Positions 26,895 through 35,472 of a DNA stretch of 64,000 nt are shown here, one piece after another. The stretch is from positions 248,001 through 312,000 of the forward strand of contig NZ_JBBKTX010000001.1 in NCBI RefSeq assembly GCF_044962685.1, given 5' to 3'. Below the pieces are notes generated by a model. The model did no database searches. It had not been told where the DNA came from and saw only the letters and a list, made by a program, of their open reading frames with translations. Both the position numbers and the translations under genes were made by a program. The first letter of the stretch is position 1, and every line of letters starts with the position of its first letter. Source of the stretch: Oceanobacter antarcticus. Its GTDB lineage: Bacteria; Pseudomonadota; Gammaproteobacteria; Pseudomonadales; Oceanobacteraceae.

Positions 26895-27758
26895 TCAGAG
26901 TGTAATACGCATTGATAAATCAATCGCTTTACAATCTTTGGTCAGCGCCCCGATGGAGATGTAATCGACCCCGGTGCGTGCGTAAGGCAGCAGGGTGGCA
27001 TCAGTGATATTACCGGATGCTTCCAGTTTGATTGGCCCTTCCAGGCGATTGGCAGTGGCAGCGCGGGCATGTTGTACCGCTGTGGTCATCTCGGCGGGGG
27101 TGAAGTTGTCGAGCATGATGATATCGGCATTGGCAGCGATGGCTTCGTCCAGCTGGTTCATGGATTCCACTTCAACCTCGACCGGTTTGCCAGGGGCGAT
27201 GTCATGGGCAGCCGCAACGGCCTGGGCAATTCCGCCACATGCCATGATGTGGTTTTCCTTGATTAAAAAGGCGTCGTACAGGCCTATTCGATGGTTAAAA
27301 CAGCCGCCGACACTGACCGCATATTTTTGTGCGATGCGTAAACCCGGCAGGGTTTTACGGGTATCGAGCAACTTGACGCCAGTACCTGCAACCTGATCGG
27401 CATACTGTCGGCATAAAGTGGCAGTGGCTGAGAGCGTTTGCAGGAAATTCAGGGCGCAGCGTTCGCCAGTGAGCAGACTGCGCGCTGAGCCTGACAGTTC
27501 AAATAGCAGTTGGTTTGGGCGCACCCATTCACCTTCGGAGACGCGCCAGATGACCTGGACGTTCGGGTCGAGCTGACGGAAGACTTCATTGACCCAGGCT
27601 TTGCCTGCGATGATGGCGCGTTCACGGCTGATAATACGGGCTTGGGAGCGCTGCTGCGTCGGGATCAGGCGGGCCGTGATATCACCACTGCCGACATCTT
27701 CGGTCAGGGCAGTGGTAACGGCGTTGGTAATATCGGCAGCGTGTAGGCTCAGGTTCAT
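26895..27758 (-). CDS. nadC: Nicotinate-nucleotide pyrophosphorylase (carboxylating)
   Basis: Quinolinate phosphoribosyltransferase of NAD synthesis. 287 residues. Substrate-binding motifs TRKTLPGLR, IKENH, VEVEVESM, MLDNFTP, and the closing glycine-rich GVDYISIGALTK are all present. Divergent from ampD, the usual nadC-ampD arrangement in gammaproteobacteria, but here a repeat-rich spacer separates them. Confidence 0.96.
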   Translation of the reverse strand: MNLSLHAADITNAVTTALTEDVGSGDITARLIPTQQRSQARIISRERAIIAGKAWVNEVFRQLDPNVQVIWRVSEGEWVRPNQLLFELSGSARSLLTGERCALNFLQTLSATATLCRQYADQVAGTGVKLLDTRKTLPGLRIAQKYAVSVGGCFNHRIGLYDAFLIKENHIMACGGIAQAVAAAHDIAPGKPVEVEVESMNQLDEAIAANADIIMLDNFTPAEMTTAVQHARAATANRLEGPIKLEASGNITDATLLPYARTGVDYISIGALTKDCKAIDLSMRITL

Positions 27759-27794
27759 GACATGACTCTTGATATTAATTGTTGGTGCGGTATA

Positions 27795-27820
27795 GGGGAC
27801 ATCTATTTAATCCGGTGCTC
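27795..27820. repeat. Single end of the MITE-like element
   Basis: Identical over 26 bases to the reverse complement of 13103-13128, starting GGGGACATCTATTTAATCC. No matching second end was found nearby, so this is a solo or decayed copy. Sequence diverges right after the shared block. Confidence 0.7.
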
Positions 27821-27914
27821 GAAATGACGGCGTTAAAAATCGACTCAAAATGCTCATGTATCACTCATAAATTGCGCTTTTTCGTCGATTTTTGCTTTGT
27901 CCTTTCATCGCTCG
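27821..27914. repeat. Long imperfect hairpin in the nadC-ampD spacer
   Basis: Arms 27835-27853 (AAAAATCGACTCAAAATGC) and 27874-27893 (GCGCTTTTTCGTCGATTTTT) pair with few mismatches; flanking GAAATGAC (27821-27828) and GTCCTTTCATC (27899-27909) extend the pairing. It looks like a dispersed, structured repeat rather than a regulatory site for one gene. The rest of the 299-base spacer holds no gene. Confidence 0.6.
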
Positions 27915-28057
27915 CTACATTTTCAGATGCATCCTATAGGCGACCCGGACTATCGCGGATTCTTGTGGTGGTGAATCTTACACGGAACCCGGCATGGGTG
28001 CATGACGCTGCCGGCTTCGGTTGTCGGGTGCGGAGGATTGTATCCGGTGTAGTATGA

Positions 28058-28654
28058 ATGAGTGAAGATACCCAAACAGTACGGAGAACATTCAGTTTGG
28101 ACGTAAAAGACGGGCGCTTGCCCGACGCGCAATGGGTGCCCTCACCCAACTTTGGCCAGCGTCCGCCAGCGGCGGTTGTTTCATTGCTGGTGATTCATAA
28201 TATCAGCCTGCCGCCGGGTCAATTTGGCAGCGGGTGTATACAACGCTTTTTCAGCAATCAGCTGGCTGTCGACGAGCATCCGTATTTTGCTGAAATCGAT
28301 GGCTTGCAGGTGTCCAGCCATTTATTGATTGAGCGGGATGGCACGCTCTATCAGTTTGTCAACTTTAACGATCGCGCCTGGCACGCCGGAGTATCGTGCT
28401 ATGAGGGTCTGACTGATTGTAATGATTTTTCGATTGGTATTGAGCTGGAAGGCTGCGATAACACCCCGTACAGTGAGGCCCAGTATCAGGTGCTGACTCG
28501 GGTGACGATAGCCTTGCGCCGATACTACCCGATGATCGGCAGCCGTATCGCGGGCCATGACGATATCGCACCGGGTCGCAAGACGGATCCCGGCCCGGCG
28601 TTTGACTGGGGCCGCTACCTGAACTCCCTGAAACCGGATGAGTATGATTTATGA
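28058..28654 (+). CDS. ampD: 1,6-anhydro-N-acetylmuramyl-L-alanine amidase AmpD
   Basis: Cytosolic zinc amidase of cell-wall recycling; its loss induces AmpC-type beta-lactamase in species with AmpR. 198 residues. Zinc ligands lie in LLVIHNISLPPG (His) and GHDDIAPGRKTDPG (His, Asp); SSHLLIERDG and FNDRAWHAG are conserved. A TGA directly upstream in frame fixes the start at 28058. The stop overlaps ampE (ATGA). Confidence 0.95.
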   Translation: MSEDTQTVRRTFSLDVKDGRLPDAQWVPSPNFGQRPPAAVVSLLVIHNISLPPGQFGSGCIQRFFSNQLAVDEHPYFAEIDGLQVSSHLLIERDGTLYQFVNFNDRAWHAGVSCYEGLTDCNDFSIGIELEGCDNTPYSEAQYQVLTRVTIALRRYYPMIGSRIAGHDDIAPGRKTDPGPAFDWGRYLNSLKPDEYDL

Positions 28655-29685
28655 AATTTCTGATTCTGTTTATCTCGTTGTTGTTGCAACAGCAGTTGCC
28701 CTGGGCTCGTCGCTGGGGACAAGGCAGTTTGTACGATCGCTGGCTGGCACTGTGGCAGCGCTGGCCAGGGTTTGAACGCCTGGGTGCCCCCATCAGGCTG
28801 ATACTGCTGGTGATACTGCCCAGTATTCTGGTTGCTTTGTTATTTGTGTGGCTGGAATCGTTCGCCTGGGGATTACCATCCGCTGTGGCGGAGGTCGGGC
28901 TGTTATTACTGGTACTGTCTCAGGCTAATATGGGAGCGGGTTTGAAACGCTACCGCGAACATTTGACCAGCGGTGATATTCAGGGCGCATTTCATTGTGC
29001 CGATGAAGCGGTTTCAGTACCGGGGTTGGCATTGTCGTCGGATCCGGAAACCCTGAATGCTCAGGTTTTGCATACAGTGTTGTACCGCTGGTTTGAGTAC
29101 TTTTTTTTGATGGTGTTCTGGTACATGTTTGCCGATGTGGGTGGCGTTGTGCTGGCCTGGCTGACGTTACATTTTGTCCGTGCTCAGGAGGCATTGGGGC
29201 AACAAGAGGGCGCCTCCGAAGAATCGCCGGAGCAGCCGGAACAACCGCTGGAACCGAAACAACAAACGGAGCAGGAACAACAGGATGCAGCAGACGATCC
29301 GTCAGAAACCGTTGGTTCCGGCAATCAGTATGCCGGGAAAAAGGCGCAAGCCGATCGTGTATCAAGCTGGTGTTTACACTGGCTGGAATGGGCACCTGCG
29401 CGTTTGCTGGGGCTGACCTATTGCCTGGCTGGTAATATGACGATGGCATTGCCGGTATGGCGTCAGTTGTTGTGGAAAACGGCCATCGACAGCCAGCAAG
29501 TGCTGGTGGATGTCGCGAGTGCGGCGTTGTCGTTCAGTCACGAAAAACGCTGTTGGCACAGTGCTGCTGCCGATTGTCCGGCTGCGGCAGCGGAGCTGGA
29601 TGAATGGCAGCAATTGCATTTGCGCAGTGTATCAATCTGGATGGTAGGTATTGCTGTAGCAACGATCGGTGGCTGGTTGCTCTGA
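28651..29685 (+). CDS. ampE: AmpE-like membrane protein
   Basis: Inner-membrane partner encoded with AmpD, thought to modulate beta-lactamase signalling. 344 residues, longer than E. coli AmpE (284). About four membrane segments. The start KFLILFISLLLQQQLPWAR and YRWFEYFFLMVFWYMFADVGG are family landmarks. A ~55-residue Gln/Glu/Pro-rich acidic insert (residues ~178-235) accounts for the extra length. Overlaps ampD by four bases. Confidence 0.9.
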   Translation: MKFLILFISLLLQQQLPWARRWGQGSLYDRWLALWQRWPGFERLGAPIRLILLVILPSILVALLFVWLESFAWGLPSAVAEVGLLLLVLSQANMGAGLKRYREHLTSGDIQGAFHCADEAVSVPGLALSSDPETLNAQVLHTVLYRWFEYFFLMVFWYMFADVGGVVLAWLTLHFVRAQEALGQQEGASEESPEQPEQPLEPKQQTEQEQQDAADDPSETVGSGNQYAGKKAQADRVSSWCLHWLEWAPARLLGLTYCLAGNMTMALPVWRQLLWKTAIDSQQVLVDVASAALSFSHEKRCWHSAAADCPAAAAELDEWQQLHLRSVSIWMVGIAVATIGGWLL

Positions 29686-29726
29686 CAGTCGGCAGGGCAA
29701 CCAGCTGTGATGAATGGCTTGGGTTA

Positions 29727-30083
29727 TTAACCCACAGGATCAGGCTCCGTCTTTTGATAGCTTCTGATCATGCCGTTAAGTGTGTTGCAAGGGGCTTTCA
29801 TACGGCAGCCAGCGCTGTAGAGGCTGGGGGTGATGGGTTTGCTCCAGACTACTTCTGCCTGGCAAAAACCGGTACGGTGAACGTCCAGGTCAGGTCGTAC
29901 GTCGACCAGCTCCAGATTTAATTCGGTACCGGGTTCAATGGCTTCATAGGTCGATATCATCAGTCCTTCATCTGAGCAGTTCAGTAGTAAACCAAGGTAG
30001 GACAAATCGCCCTGCTGAAAGACACTGACGTTGGATGAAATATCGGCTCTCGGGGTATGACGTTGTTCGGTATGCCCGTTCAT
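29727..30083 (-). CDS. PilZ-domain protein (c-di-GMP binding)
   Basis: 118-residue single PilZ domain. The two c-di-GMP motifs are visible: RHTPR (RxxxR) near residue 9 and NCSDEG (N/DxSxxG) about 30 residues later. Start at 30083 is chosen because AAGGAGG lies just upstream; the GTG at 30098 would start inside that ribosome site. Lies downstream of the globin gene on the same strand. The target is unknown. Confidence 0.83.
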   Translation of the reverse strand: MNGHTEQRHTPRADISSNVSVFQQGDLSYLGLLLNCSDEGLMISTYEAIEPGTELNLELVDVRPDLDVHRTGFCQAEVVWSKPITPSLYSAGCRMKAPCNTLNGMIRSYQKTEPDPVG

Positions 30084-30191
30084 GCAAACCTCCTTCACTG
30101 GATTATGCGACAGCCACCAGACTGCTCTGAAACCTGTGAGGAGGTCAATGTTTCTATTTAGATCAAAATGACATGTCAGGCGTGTTTTTGA

Positions 30192-30584
30192 TTAATACAT
30201 GCTTTGAATCAGGTCGATACTTGGCTTGAGTGTACGGCGCCAGGTAAGCTCCAGCTCCTTCGAAAATTTAGGGTCATGACGCGCCAGGGTTTCCATCAGA
30301 GCATCCAGCCAAAGGCTGTAATACATGGGGTTGATATTCATTTCTCCACGGCTGTGACTTTTCCCAAGAGCCTTTATTTTGGTATCCGGCATGCCGCGAG
30401 AGTGCATCACCAGCCATAAAATACCGCTGCGTAACAAGGCCCGCTGAGCCTCCATATTGGTGTTTTTGAACATCTCCCGAACGTCGTGTGACTTGCTCAT
30501 GAAAATGGAATAAAAGTCTTCAAAGAAGACAATGTTGTTGCAGCTACGCCCGTAGCTTTGGAATACGATGTCCGCATCGCTCAT
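30192..30584 (-). CDS. Single-domain globin
   Basis: 130-residue globin-fold protein. N-terminal helices include FFEDFYSIFMSKSHDVREMF; the probable proximal His lies in ALGKSHSRGEMNINPMYYS, followed by LWLDALMETLARHD. No attached reductase or signalling domain, so it may bind O2 or NO or sense them. AGGAG is seven bases before ATG. 108 bases before the PilZ gene, possibly cotranscribed. Confidence 0.8.
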   Translation of the reverse strand: MSDADIVFQSYGRSCNNIVFFEDFYSIFMSKSHDVREMFKNTNMEAQRALLRSGILWLVMHSRGMPDTKIKALGKSHSRGEMNINPMYYSLWLDALMETLARHDPKFSKELELTWRRTLKPSIDLIQSMY

Positions 30585-31034
30585 AGATAACTCCTGGATT
30601 TCTCTGCGCTACCTGGACTCGGATTCGAGAGCAGGCTTTCCTTGAAACTGCTCCTCTATTCGGGAGCTTTGGGTTTTGTCCGGTAACGAGCTACACTGCA
30701 ATGATCACTTAACGTTCACTTCGAACCGCGTTCCGTTTGTCTTTCTATTACTTTGACACGACCAGAATCCCCCTGGCTGCGATTATCAGTCAGGTGCCCG
30801 CTCTGCTAACAATAACGCTATTGTACTGGTTACTCGCCCTACAATCTGTAAGGTTAAATCCGAAGTCGAGTGGATAAAAGCACTTTTACAGGTAACAGAC
30901 AATTTCCGCAGACAGCTTGCACTTTCATCGTGAGTGGCAAGTGCTTATTTCTACGGCGAAGGTATCCCGAAGACAGGAATATCAGCTCAAAACCGACTGC
31001 TGTATCGGTGGTTTTTTGCCAGTGTTTCCGGACA
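30585..31034. other. 450-base spacer upstream of the globin gene
   Basis: No supported gene. Short frames here have no ribosome site or recognisable residues. The part adjacent to 30584 should contain the globin promoter; I see no convincing -10/-35 pair or FNR-type site. Confidence 0.4.
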
Positions 31035-31065
31035 TACAGCCTGCCGGAGTGATCGGCAGGCTGTA
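31035..31065 (-). terminator. Hairpin downstream of dps
   Basis: Perfect 12-base stem TACAGCCTGCCG / CGGCAGGCTGTA with a 7-base loop, 26 bases past the dps stop. No strong T run, so either a terminator or an mRNA-stabilising hairpin. Confidence 0.55.
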
Positions 31066-31090
31066 TCTGAGGATGAATGAGGTGAGGGCG

Positions 31091-31564
31091 TTAGTCTTCC
31101 AGCAGGGAACGCAGCATCCAGGCAGTCTGTTCGTGTACAGTCAGGCGCTGGGTTAACAGATCTGCGGTTGGTTCGTCGTTAGCTTCACCGACCAGTGCAT
31201 ACAGGTTTCTGGCAGTGCGGGCCGCCGATTCGTGTCCCTGAGCCAGGATGGCAACCATATCCATTGCTTTGGGTGGAATGGCTGGGGCATCAGGCAGTGA
31301 GGCCAGTTCGGCAAACTGGGCGTAGGACCCTGGTGCAACGTGTCCCAATGAGCGAATGCGCTCTGCAATGGGATCGACGGCATTCCAGAGTTCAGTGTAT
31401 TGATCCATAAACATCACATGCAGGCTATTAAACATTGGCCCGGTGACGTTCCAGTGGAAGTTATGGGTGGTCAGGTACAGGGTGTAAGTATCCGCCAGCA
31501 GTCGACCGAGGCCGTCAGCGATGGCTTGGCGATGGGTATCACTGATTCCAATATTGATGCTCAT
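31091..31564 (-). CDS. dps: Dps-family ferritin-like DNA protection protein
   Basis: 157 residues from ATG 31564, with GGGAGA six bases upstream; the longer frame to 31624 has no ribosome site. Stores iron and protects DNA in oxidative or starvation stress as a dodecamer. Ferroxidase residues are in THNFHWNVTGPMF and the DQYTELWNAVDPIAERIRSLG region. The N-terminus lacks a Lys-rich DNA-binding tail. Confidence 0.93.
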   Translation of the reverse strand: MSINIGISDTHRQAIADGLGRLLADTYTLYLTTHNFHWNVTGPMFNSLHVMFMDQYTELWNAVDPIAERIRSLGHVAPGSYAQFAELASLPDAPAIPPKAMDMVAILAQGHESAARTARNLYALVGEANDEPTADLLTQRLTVHEQTAWMLRSLLED

Positions 31565-32009
31565 AGTGTTCTCCCTTGGGTAAGCAGTCTGTGGATAAAA
31601 ACATGATCCAGTCATTGTTGCCATGATTGGCGGTGTGACGATTGTGAGTATGCCTGAATGTCGATCAACAAATATTGATCGGGTACCCGATTGGTTGGGA
31701 TACGCCCAAATTGGTTCCTCTCAATTTGGCGGTGCTTCGGATACTTGCGTCTGGCGGAAGATGCCGGTGCTTGTCATTTTCCGCCAATAGACAGACAGTG
31801 GACGCTTGTTTCCTCTCTCACCTGATCACTGCCAGTCTGTGCTGATCAACCGCCAGGAAACCGGTTTGTTTGATCGACCAGCAACCGATCGGCTACTCAC
31901 CTCATCTTGCATAGTAATAATAGCTATCTTGTATTTGATTTTAGAATTCGATTGTTTTTATTGAGTCCATGGTCAGATGCTATAAGGTCTGAACAGGAGG
32001 GCTGGAACT
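31565..32009. promoter_or_regulatory. dps upstream region with several inverted repeats
   Basis: No gene in 445 bases. Three inverted repeats: CGATCAACAAATATTGATCG at 31662-31681; CCAAATTG/CAATTTGG at 31706-31713 and 31722-31729; and GATCAA/TTGATC at 31844-31849 and 31870-31875. The first two lie 100-165 bases before the dps start and could be operators. The dusC end lies beyond. Confidence 0.45.
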
Positions 32010-33008
32010 TCAGACAGTCGGTTGCAGCTTGATGGTCTGGCCTATGGATTCCAGTGCCGCAAAAAAGTCGTGGCGACTGCGATGACGTTTGACCGCCTGA
32101 AAGACGCTTTCCATTTCTGTGGAATGCAGCGAAAAATAATGCAGCCACTGTTTCATGCGGTCAGTGAGTTGTTTGTCTTCCAGATGCTCAAGTCGTTCTG
32201 CGAGTTGGTAAAACAACGCCAGATAGTCTTGCCAGGCTAACTTTTGATGAAACAAGCCTTGCTGTTGCGCACGAATCTGCAGACCCAGATCGGGTTTTGC
32301 GACCAGGCCGCGACCAATCATTAACAGGCGTGACTGACTCTGGTGTTGGCATGCTGCCGCCTGGTCGGGTGTCCAGATTTCACCGTTGGCCAGTACCGGA
32401 ATATCGACAACCTGTTTGATGTTGGCGATCCACTCCCACCATGCCGGGGGCTTGTAGCCTTCCGTTTTGGTGCGGGCATGTACTGTGAGCCACTGGATTC
32501 CGGCAGCGGCCAGAGCCTGGGCATTGTCGAGCGCCAGCGCTTTATCGGTGTAGCCGAGACGCATTTTGGCACTGACCGGAATGTGGGCAGGCACAGCGTT
32601 GCGGACGGCCTTGGTGATGGCATATAGGCGCTCAGTGTGTTGCAACAGCACAGCGCCGCCCTGGCTGCGGTTGACGGTTTTGGCCGGGCAGCCAAAATTG
32701 AGATCAATTGCCGGTGCACCCAGTGCGGCAACCCGTGCCGCATTGGCTGCCATCAGCTCCGGATCGCTGCCTAATAATTGAATATGCACCGGCGTTCCTG
32801 CCAGGGTTTTGCCGCCTTGTGCCAGCTCCGGGCAATATTTTAAAAATACGCGATTGGGTAATACCGTTTGGCTGATGCGAATAAATTCGGTAACACAATG
32901 GTCAATTCCCCCGACGGCGGTCAGTATCTCCCGTAAATGGAAATCCATTAATCCCTCCATGGGCGCTAGTGCAATATAAAGAGAACTGTTGGGGTCAAAT
33001 GGCAACAT
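32010..33008 (-). CDS. dusC: tRNA-dihydrouridine(16) synthase DusC
   Basis: FMN enzyme reducing uridine 16 in tRNA D-loops. 332 residues from ATG 33008, chosen by family length; a TTG at 33086 would add 26 residues. APMEGLMDFHLREIL, TEFIRISQTVLP, and VQLLGSDP match DusC rather than DusA or DusB. The catalytic Cys is in DLNFGCPAKTVNRSQGG. A TATAAT-like box (minus strand, 33066-33071) lies upstream. Confidence 0.92.
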   Translation of the reverse strand: MLPFDPNSSLYIALAPMEGLMDFHLREILTAVGGIDHCVTEFIRISQTVLPNRVFLKYCPELAQGGKTLAGTPVHIQLLGSDPELMAANAARVAALGAPAIDLNFGCPAKTVNRSQGGAVLLQHTERLYAITKAVRNAVPAHIPVSAKMRLGYTDKALALDNAQALAAAGIQWLTVHARTKTEGYKPPAWWEWIANIKQVVDIPVLANGEIWTPDQAAACQHQSQSRLLMIGRGLVAKPDLGLQIRAQQQGLFHQKLAWQDYLALFYQLAERLEHLEDKQLTDRMKQWLHYFSLHSTEMESVFQAVKRHRSRHDFFAALESIGQTIKLQPTV

Positions 33009-33086
33009 GGGAGCGCTCGCAGAGACGAAAAAGCGTGTAGACGAAATCAGGCGCGGAAATTGAGCATTATATGGTGTTGAGGTCAA

Positions 33087-33376
33087 GTATTTTGCCTTCC
33101 ACTTTGGCCGTATATCCCGGTCAAATGCGTCAATAGGACTATTTGCTTAAGCTATAGTTGATATAAGTTTCAGAAATACTACTGGTTTCAGTAGCTTGGA
33201 GACCCTGTTTGGAGGTTGCCAGTAATTCGCCTTGATCTGGCACAGTTGAAAGAGTTAGCCCTTTTAAAGTAGTCTTATCCGGTTTTTCCCCGTTATAAAC
33301 ATGGGTTATGCCGGTGAATATTGGTGGGGAAATACTCGCTGTTCGTAAAAATTATTACTAAAAAGGAGCCGCTTGC
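33087..33376. other. Spacer between dusC and oadG
   Basis: 290 bases between divergent genes, no supported frame. Must carry the oad promoter; AAAAGGAG at 33360-33367 is the oadG ribosome site. No clear operator seen. Confidence 0.4.
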
Positions 33377-33628
33377 ATGTCTGAGCCAGGACTCGTCACG
33401 CAAGGTTTGGAATTGATGGTTTTTGGTATGGGTACGGTATTTGTCTTCTTGACGATGCTGGTATTCGTTACCGGATTCATGTCCAAGCTGGTAAACAAGT
33501 ATGCTCCAGAGGAAGTGATCGTGCCGGTAGCGGCAAAAAAGAAACGGTCTCAACCTCAGGGAGTAGATCCGCAACTGTTGAAAGTACTTTCAGCTGCGGT
33601 CAAGGAACATCGTGCGCGCCAAAAGTAG
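33377..33628 (+). CDS. oadG: Oxaloacetate decarboxylase gamma subunit OadG
   Basis: Small 83-residue subunit linking the biotin carboxyltransferase (alpha) to the membrane pump (beta). One membrane segment (ELMVFGMGTVFVFLTMLVFV) then a polar tail. GLELMVFGMGTVF is the family signature. First gene of oadGAB. Confidence 0.93.
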   Translation: MSEPGLVTQGLELMVFGMGTVFVFLTMLVFVTGFMSKLVNKYAPEEVIVPVAAKKKRSQPQGVDPQLLKVLSAAVKEHRARQK

Positions 33629-33687
33629 TGTACGAATCATAATAACCAAAACGTTAACAACGTTATCGGAAGAAAAGGCCATCACCC

Positions 33688-35457
33688 ATGACCGATTCTA
33701 AAAAACTCGGAATTACCGACGTCGTATTGCGCGACGCGCACCAATCCATTCTGGCAACTCGCATGCGTATCGACGATATGCTGCCGATTGCTGAAAAACT
33801 CGATCAGGTGGGTTACTGGTCGCTGGAATCCTGGGGTGGTGCGACATTTGACTCTTGTATCCGTTTTCTGGGAGAAGACCCCTGGGATCGTATTCGCGAA
33901 TTCAAGAAAGCAATGCCCAAAACGCCCCATCAGATGTTGCTACGTGGCCAAAACCTGCTGGGTTATCGCCATTATGCGGATGATGTGGTGGAGAAGTTTG
34001 TTGAGCGTGCAGCGACCAACGGTGTGGATGTATTTCGTGTCTTTGATGCGATGAATGACCCACGCAATCTGGAAACAGCACTCAAGGCCGTTAAAAAGCA
34101 GGGTAAACACGCTCAGGGCACCCTGTCGTACACGACCAGCCCGGTGCATACCATGGAATCATGGGTCAGCCTTGCCAAAAAGATTGAGGACATGGGTGCA
34201 GACTCCATCGCCATCAAGGATATGGCCGGTGTACTGACGCCTTATGTGGCTTTTGAGCTGGTGAGCAAATTGAAGGCCCAGACGGATCTGGAAGTTCAGT
34301 TACACGCTCATGCCACTTCGGGGTTGTCTGACATGACGATCCTGAAAGCGGTTGAAGCGGGTATTGACCGTGTTGATACTGCCATATCATCAATGTCCAT
34401 GACCTATGGTCATACCGCGACAGAATCCGTTGTAGCGGCATTGGCTGGCACTGAGCGTGATACCGGTATCGACCTGTTGTTGCTGGAAGAAATTGCCGCT
34501 TATTTCCGGGCTGTGCGTAAAAAATACTCGAAGTTTGAAGGTGCGCTCAAGGGCACTGATTCCCGTATTTTGGTGGCTCAGGTTCCTGGCGGCATGCTGA
34601 CCAATATGGAAAACCAGCTGCGTGAACAAGGGGCTTCCGATAAGTTCGATGAAGTACTGGCCGAAATTCCACGGGTACGTGAAGATCTGGGCTTTATTCC
34701 TCTGGTGACACCAACGTCCCAGATTGTCGGAACCCAGGCTGTTTTGAATGTGTTGACGGGTGAACGTTACAAGTCAATCTCGAAAGAAACCCAGGGCATT
34801 CTGAAAGGCGAGTACGGTGCCGCTCCTGCACCGATGAACGCCGAATTGCAAGCCAAAGTTCTGGATGGCAAGGAAGTGATTACCTGTCGACCTGCGGATC
34901 TGATCGAAAACGAAATGGACAAGGTGATTGCCAATGTCGACAAGCTGGCGGCTGAAAAAGGCATTACGCTGGCAGCAGACAAGATTGATGACGCCCTGAC
35001 CTATGCCATGTTCCCGCAGATTGCGCCGAAATTCCTGGAAAATCGCGGCAATCCCGACGCATTCGAACCTGCTCCGAAAGGCGACGCTGAAGATACCTTC
35101 ACCATTTCCGTTGATGGTAACGATTATGTGGTGAAAGTGGACGATGGCGGTGACGTTACGCATCTGGCTTCTGTCAACGGTGCTCCGCTGAGCATGGGCG
35201 GTTCTTCGGCAGCAGCTGACGGTGACGTAGTGGCGGCGGGTGATGGTGATCCGGTGTGTGCTCCTTTGGCTGGTAACGTCTGGAAAGTACTGGTTGAAAC
35301 TGGCGATCAGGTTGATGAAGGTGATGTTGTCGTGATTCTTGAAGCCATGAAGATGGAAACCGAAGTACGTGCTCCACGCACGGGTACGGTAACCGGTGTC
35401 TCAGCCAAAGAAGGTGTGTCAGTGAAAGTGGGCGACACTCTGTACAACCTCGCGTAA
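33688..35457 (+). CDS. oadA: Oxaloacetate decarboxylase alpha subunit OadA
   Basis: Biotin-dependent carboxyltransferase of the Na+-pumping oxaloacetate decarboxylase. 589 residues. N-terminal catalytic TIM barrel with VVLRDAHQSILATRMR and metal-site residues; the PYC/OAD-associated domain follows, then an Ala/Gly/Asp-rich linker and a biotinyl domain with Lys555 in LEAMKMETEV. AAAAGG before ATG. Works with OadB and OadG in the inner membrane. Confidence 0.96.
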   Translation: MTDSKKLGITDVVLRDAHQSILATRMRIDDMLPIAEKLDQVGYWSLESWGGATFDSCIRFLGEDPWDRIREFKKAMPKTPHQMLLRGQNLLGYRHYADDVVEKFVERAATNGVDVFRVFDAMNDPRNLETALKAVKKQGKHAQGTLSYTTSPVHTMESWVSLAKKIEDMGADSIAIKDMAGVLTPYVAFELVSKLKAQTDLEVQLHAHATSGLSDMTILKAVEAGIDRVDTAISSMSMTYGHTATESVVAALAGTERDTGIDLLLLEEIAAYFRAVRKKYSKFEGALKGTDSRILVAQVPGGMLTNMENQLREQGASDKFDEVLAEIPRVREDLGFIPLVTPTSQIVGTQAVLNVLTGERYKSISKETQGILKGEYGAAPAPMNAELQAKVLDGKEVITCRPADLIENEMDKVIANVDKLAAEKGITLAADKIDDALTYAMFPQIAPKFLENRGNPDAFEPAPKGDAEDTFTISVDGNDYVVKVDDGGDVTHLASVNGAPLSMGGSSAAADGDVVAAGDGDPVCAPLAGNVWKVLVETGDQVDEGDVVVILEAMKMETEVRAPRTGTVTGVSAKEGVSVKVGDTLYNLA

Positions 35458-35472
35458 GGAAGGAGTGCCTGA

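Noticed and set aside
13103..27820. Composite transposon bounded by the 26-bp inverted repeats
   Set aside because: The interval holds ordinary housekeeping genes (rpe, gph, rmuC, cmoAB, nadC) and no transposase, and the repeat tips face each other; two independent small insertions fit better.
30870..31156. Small plus-strand frames between the globin and dps genes
   Set aside because: No ribosome site, no family resemblance, and one overlaps the dps terminator and coding region.
31900..31925. OxyR site near ATAGTAATAATAGCTAT
   Set aside because: Spacing between the ATAG and CTAT elements does not fit the OxyR pattern.
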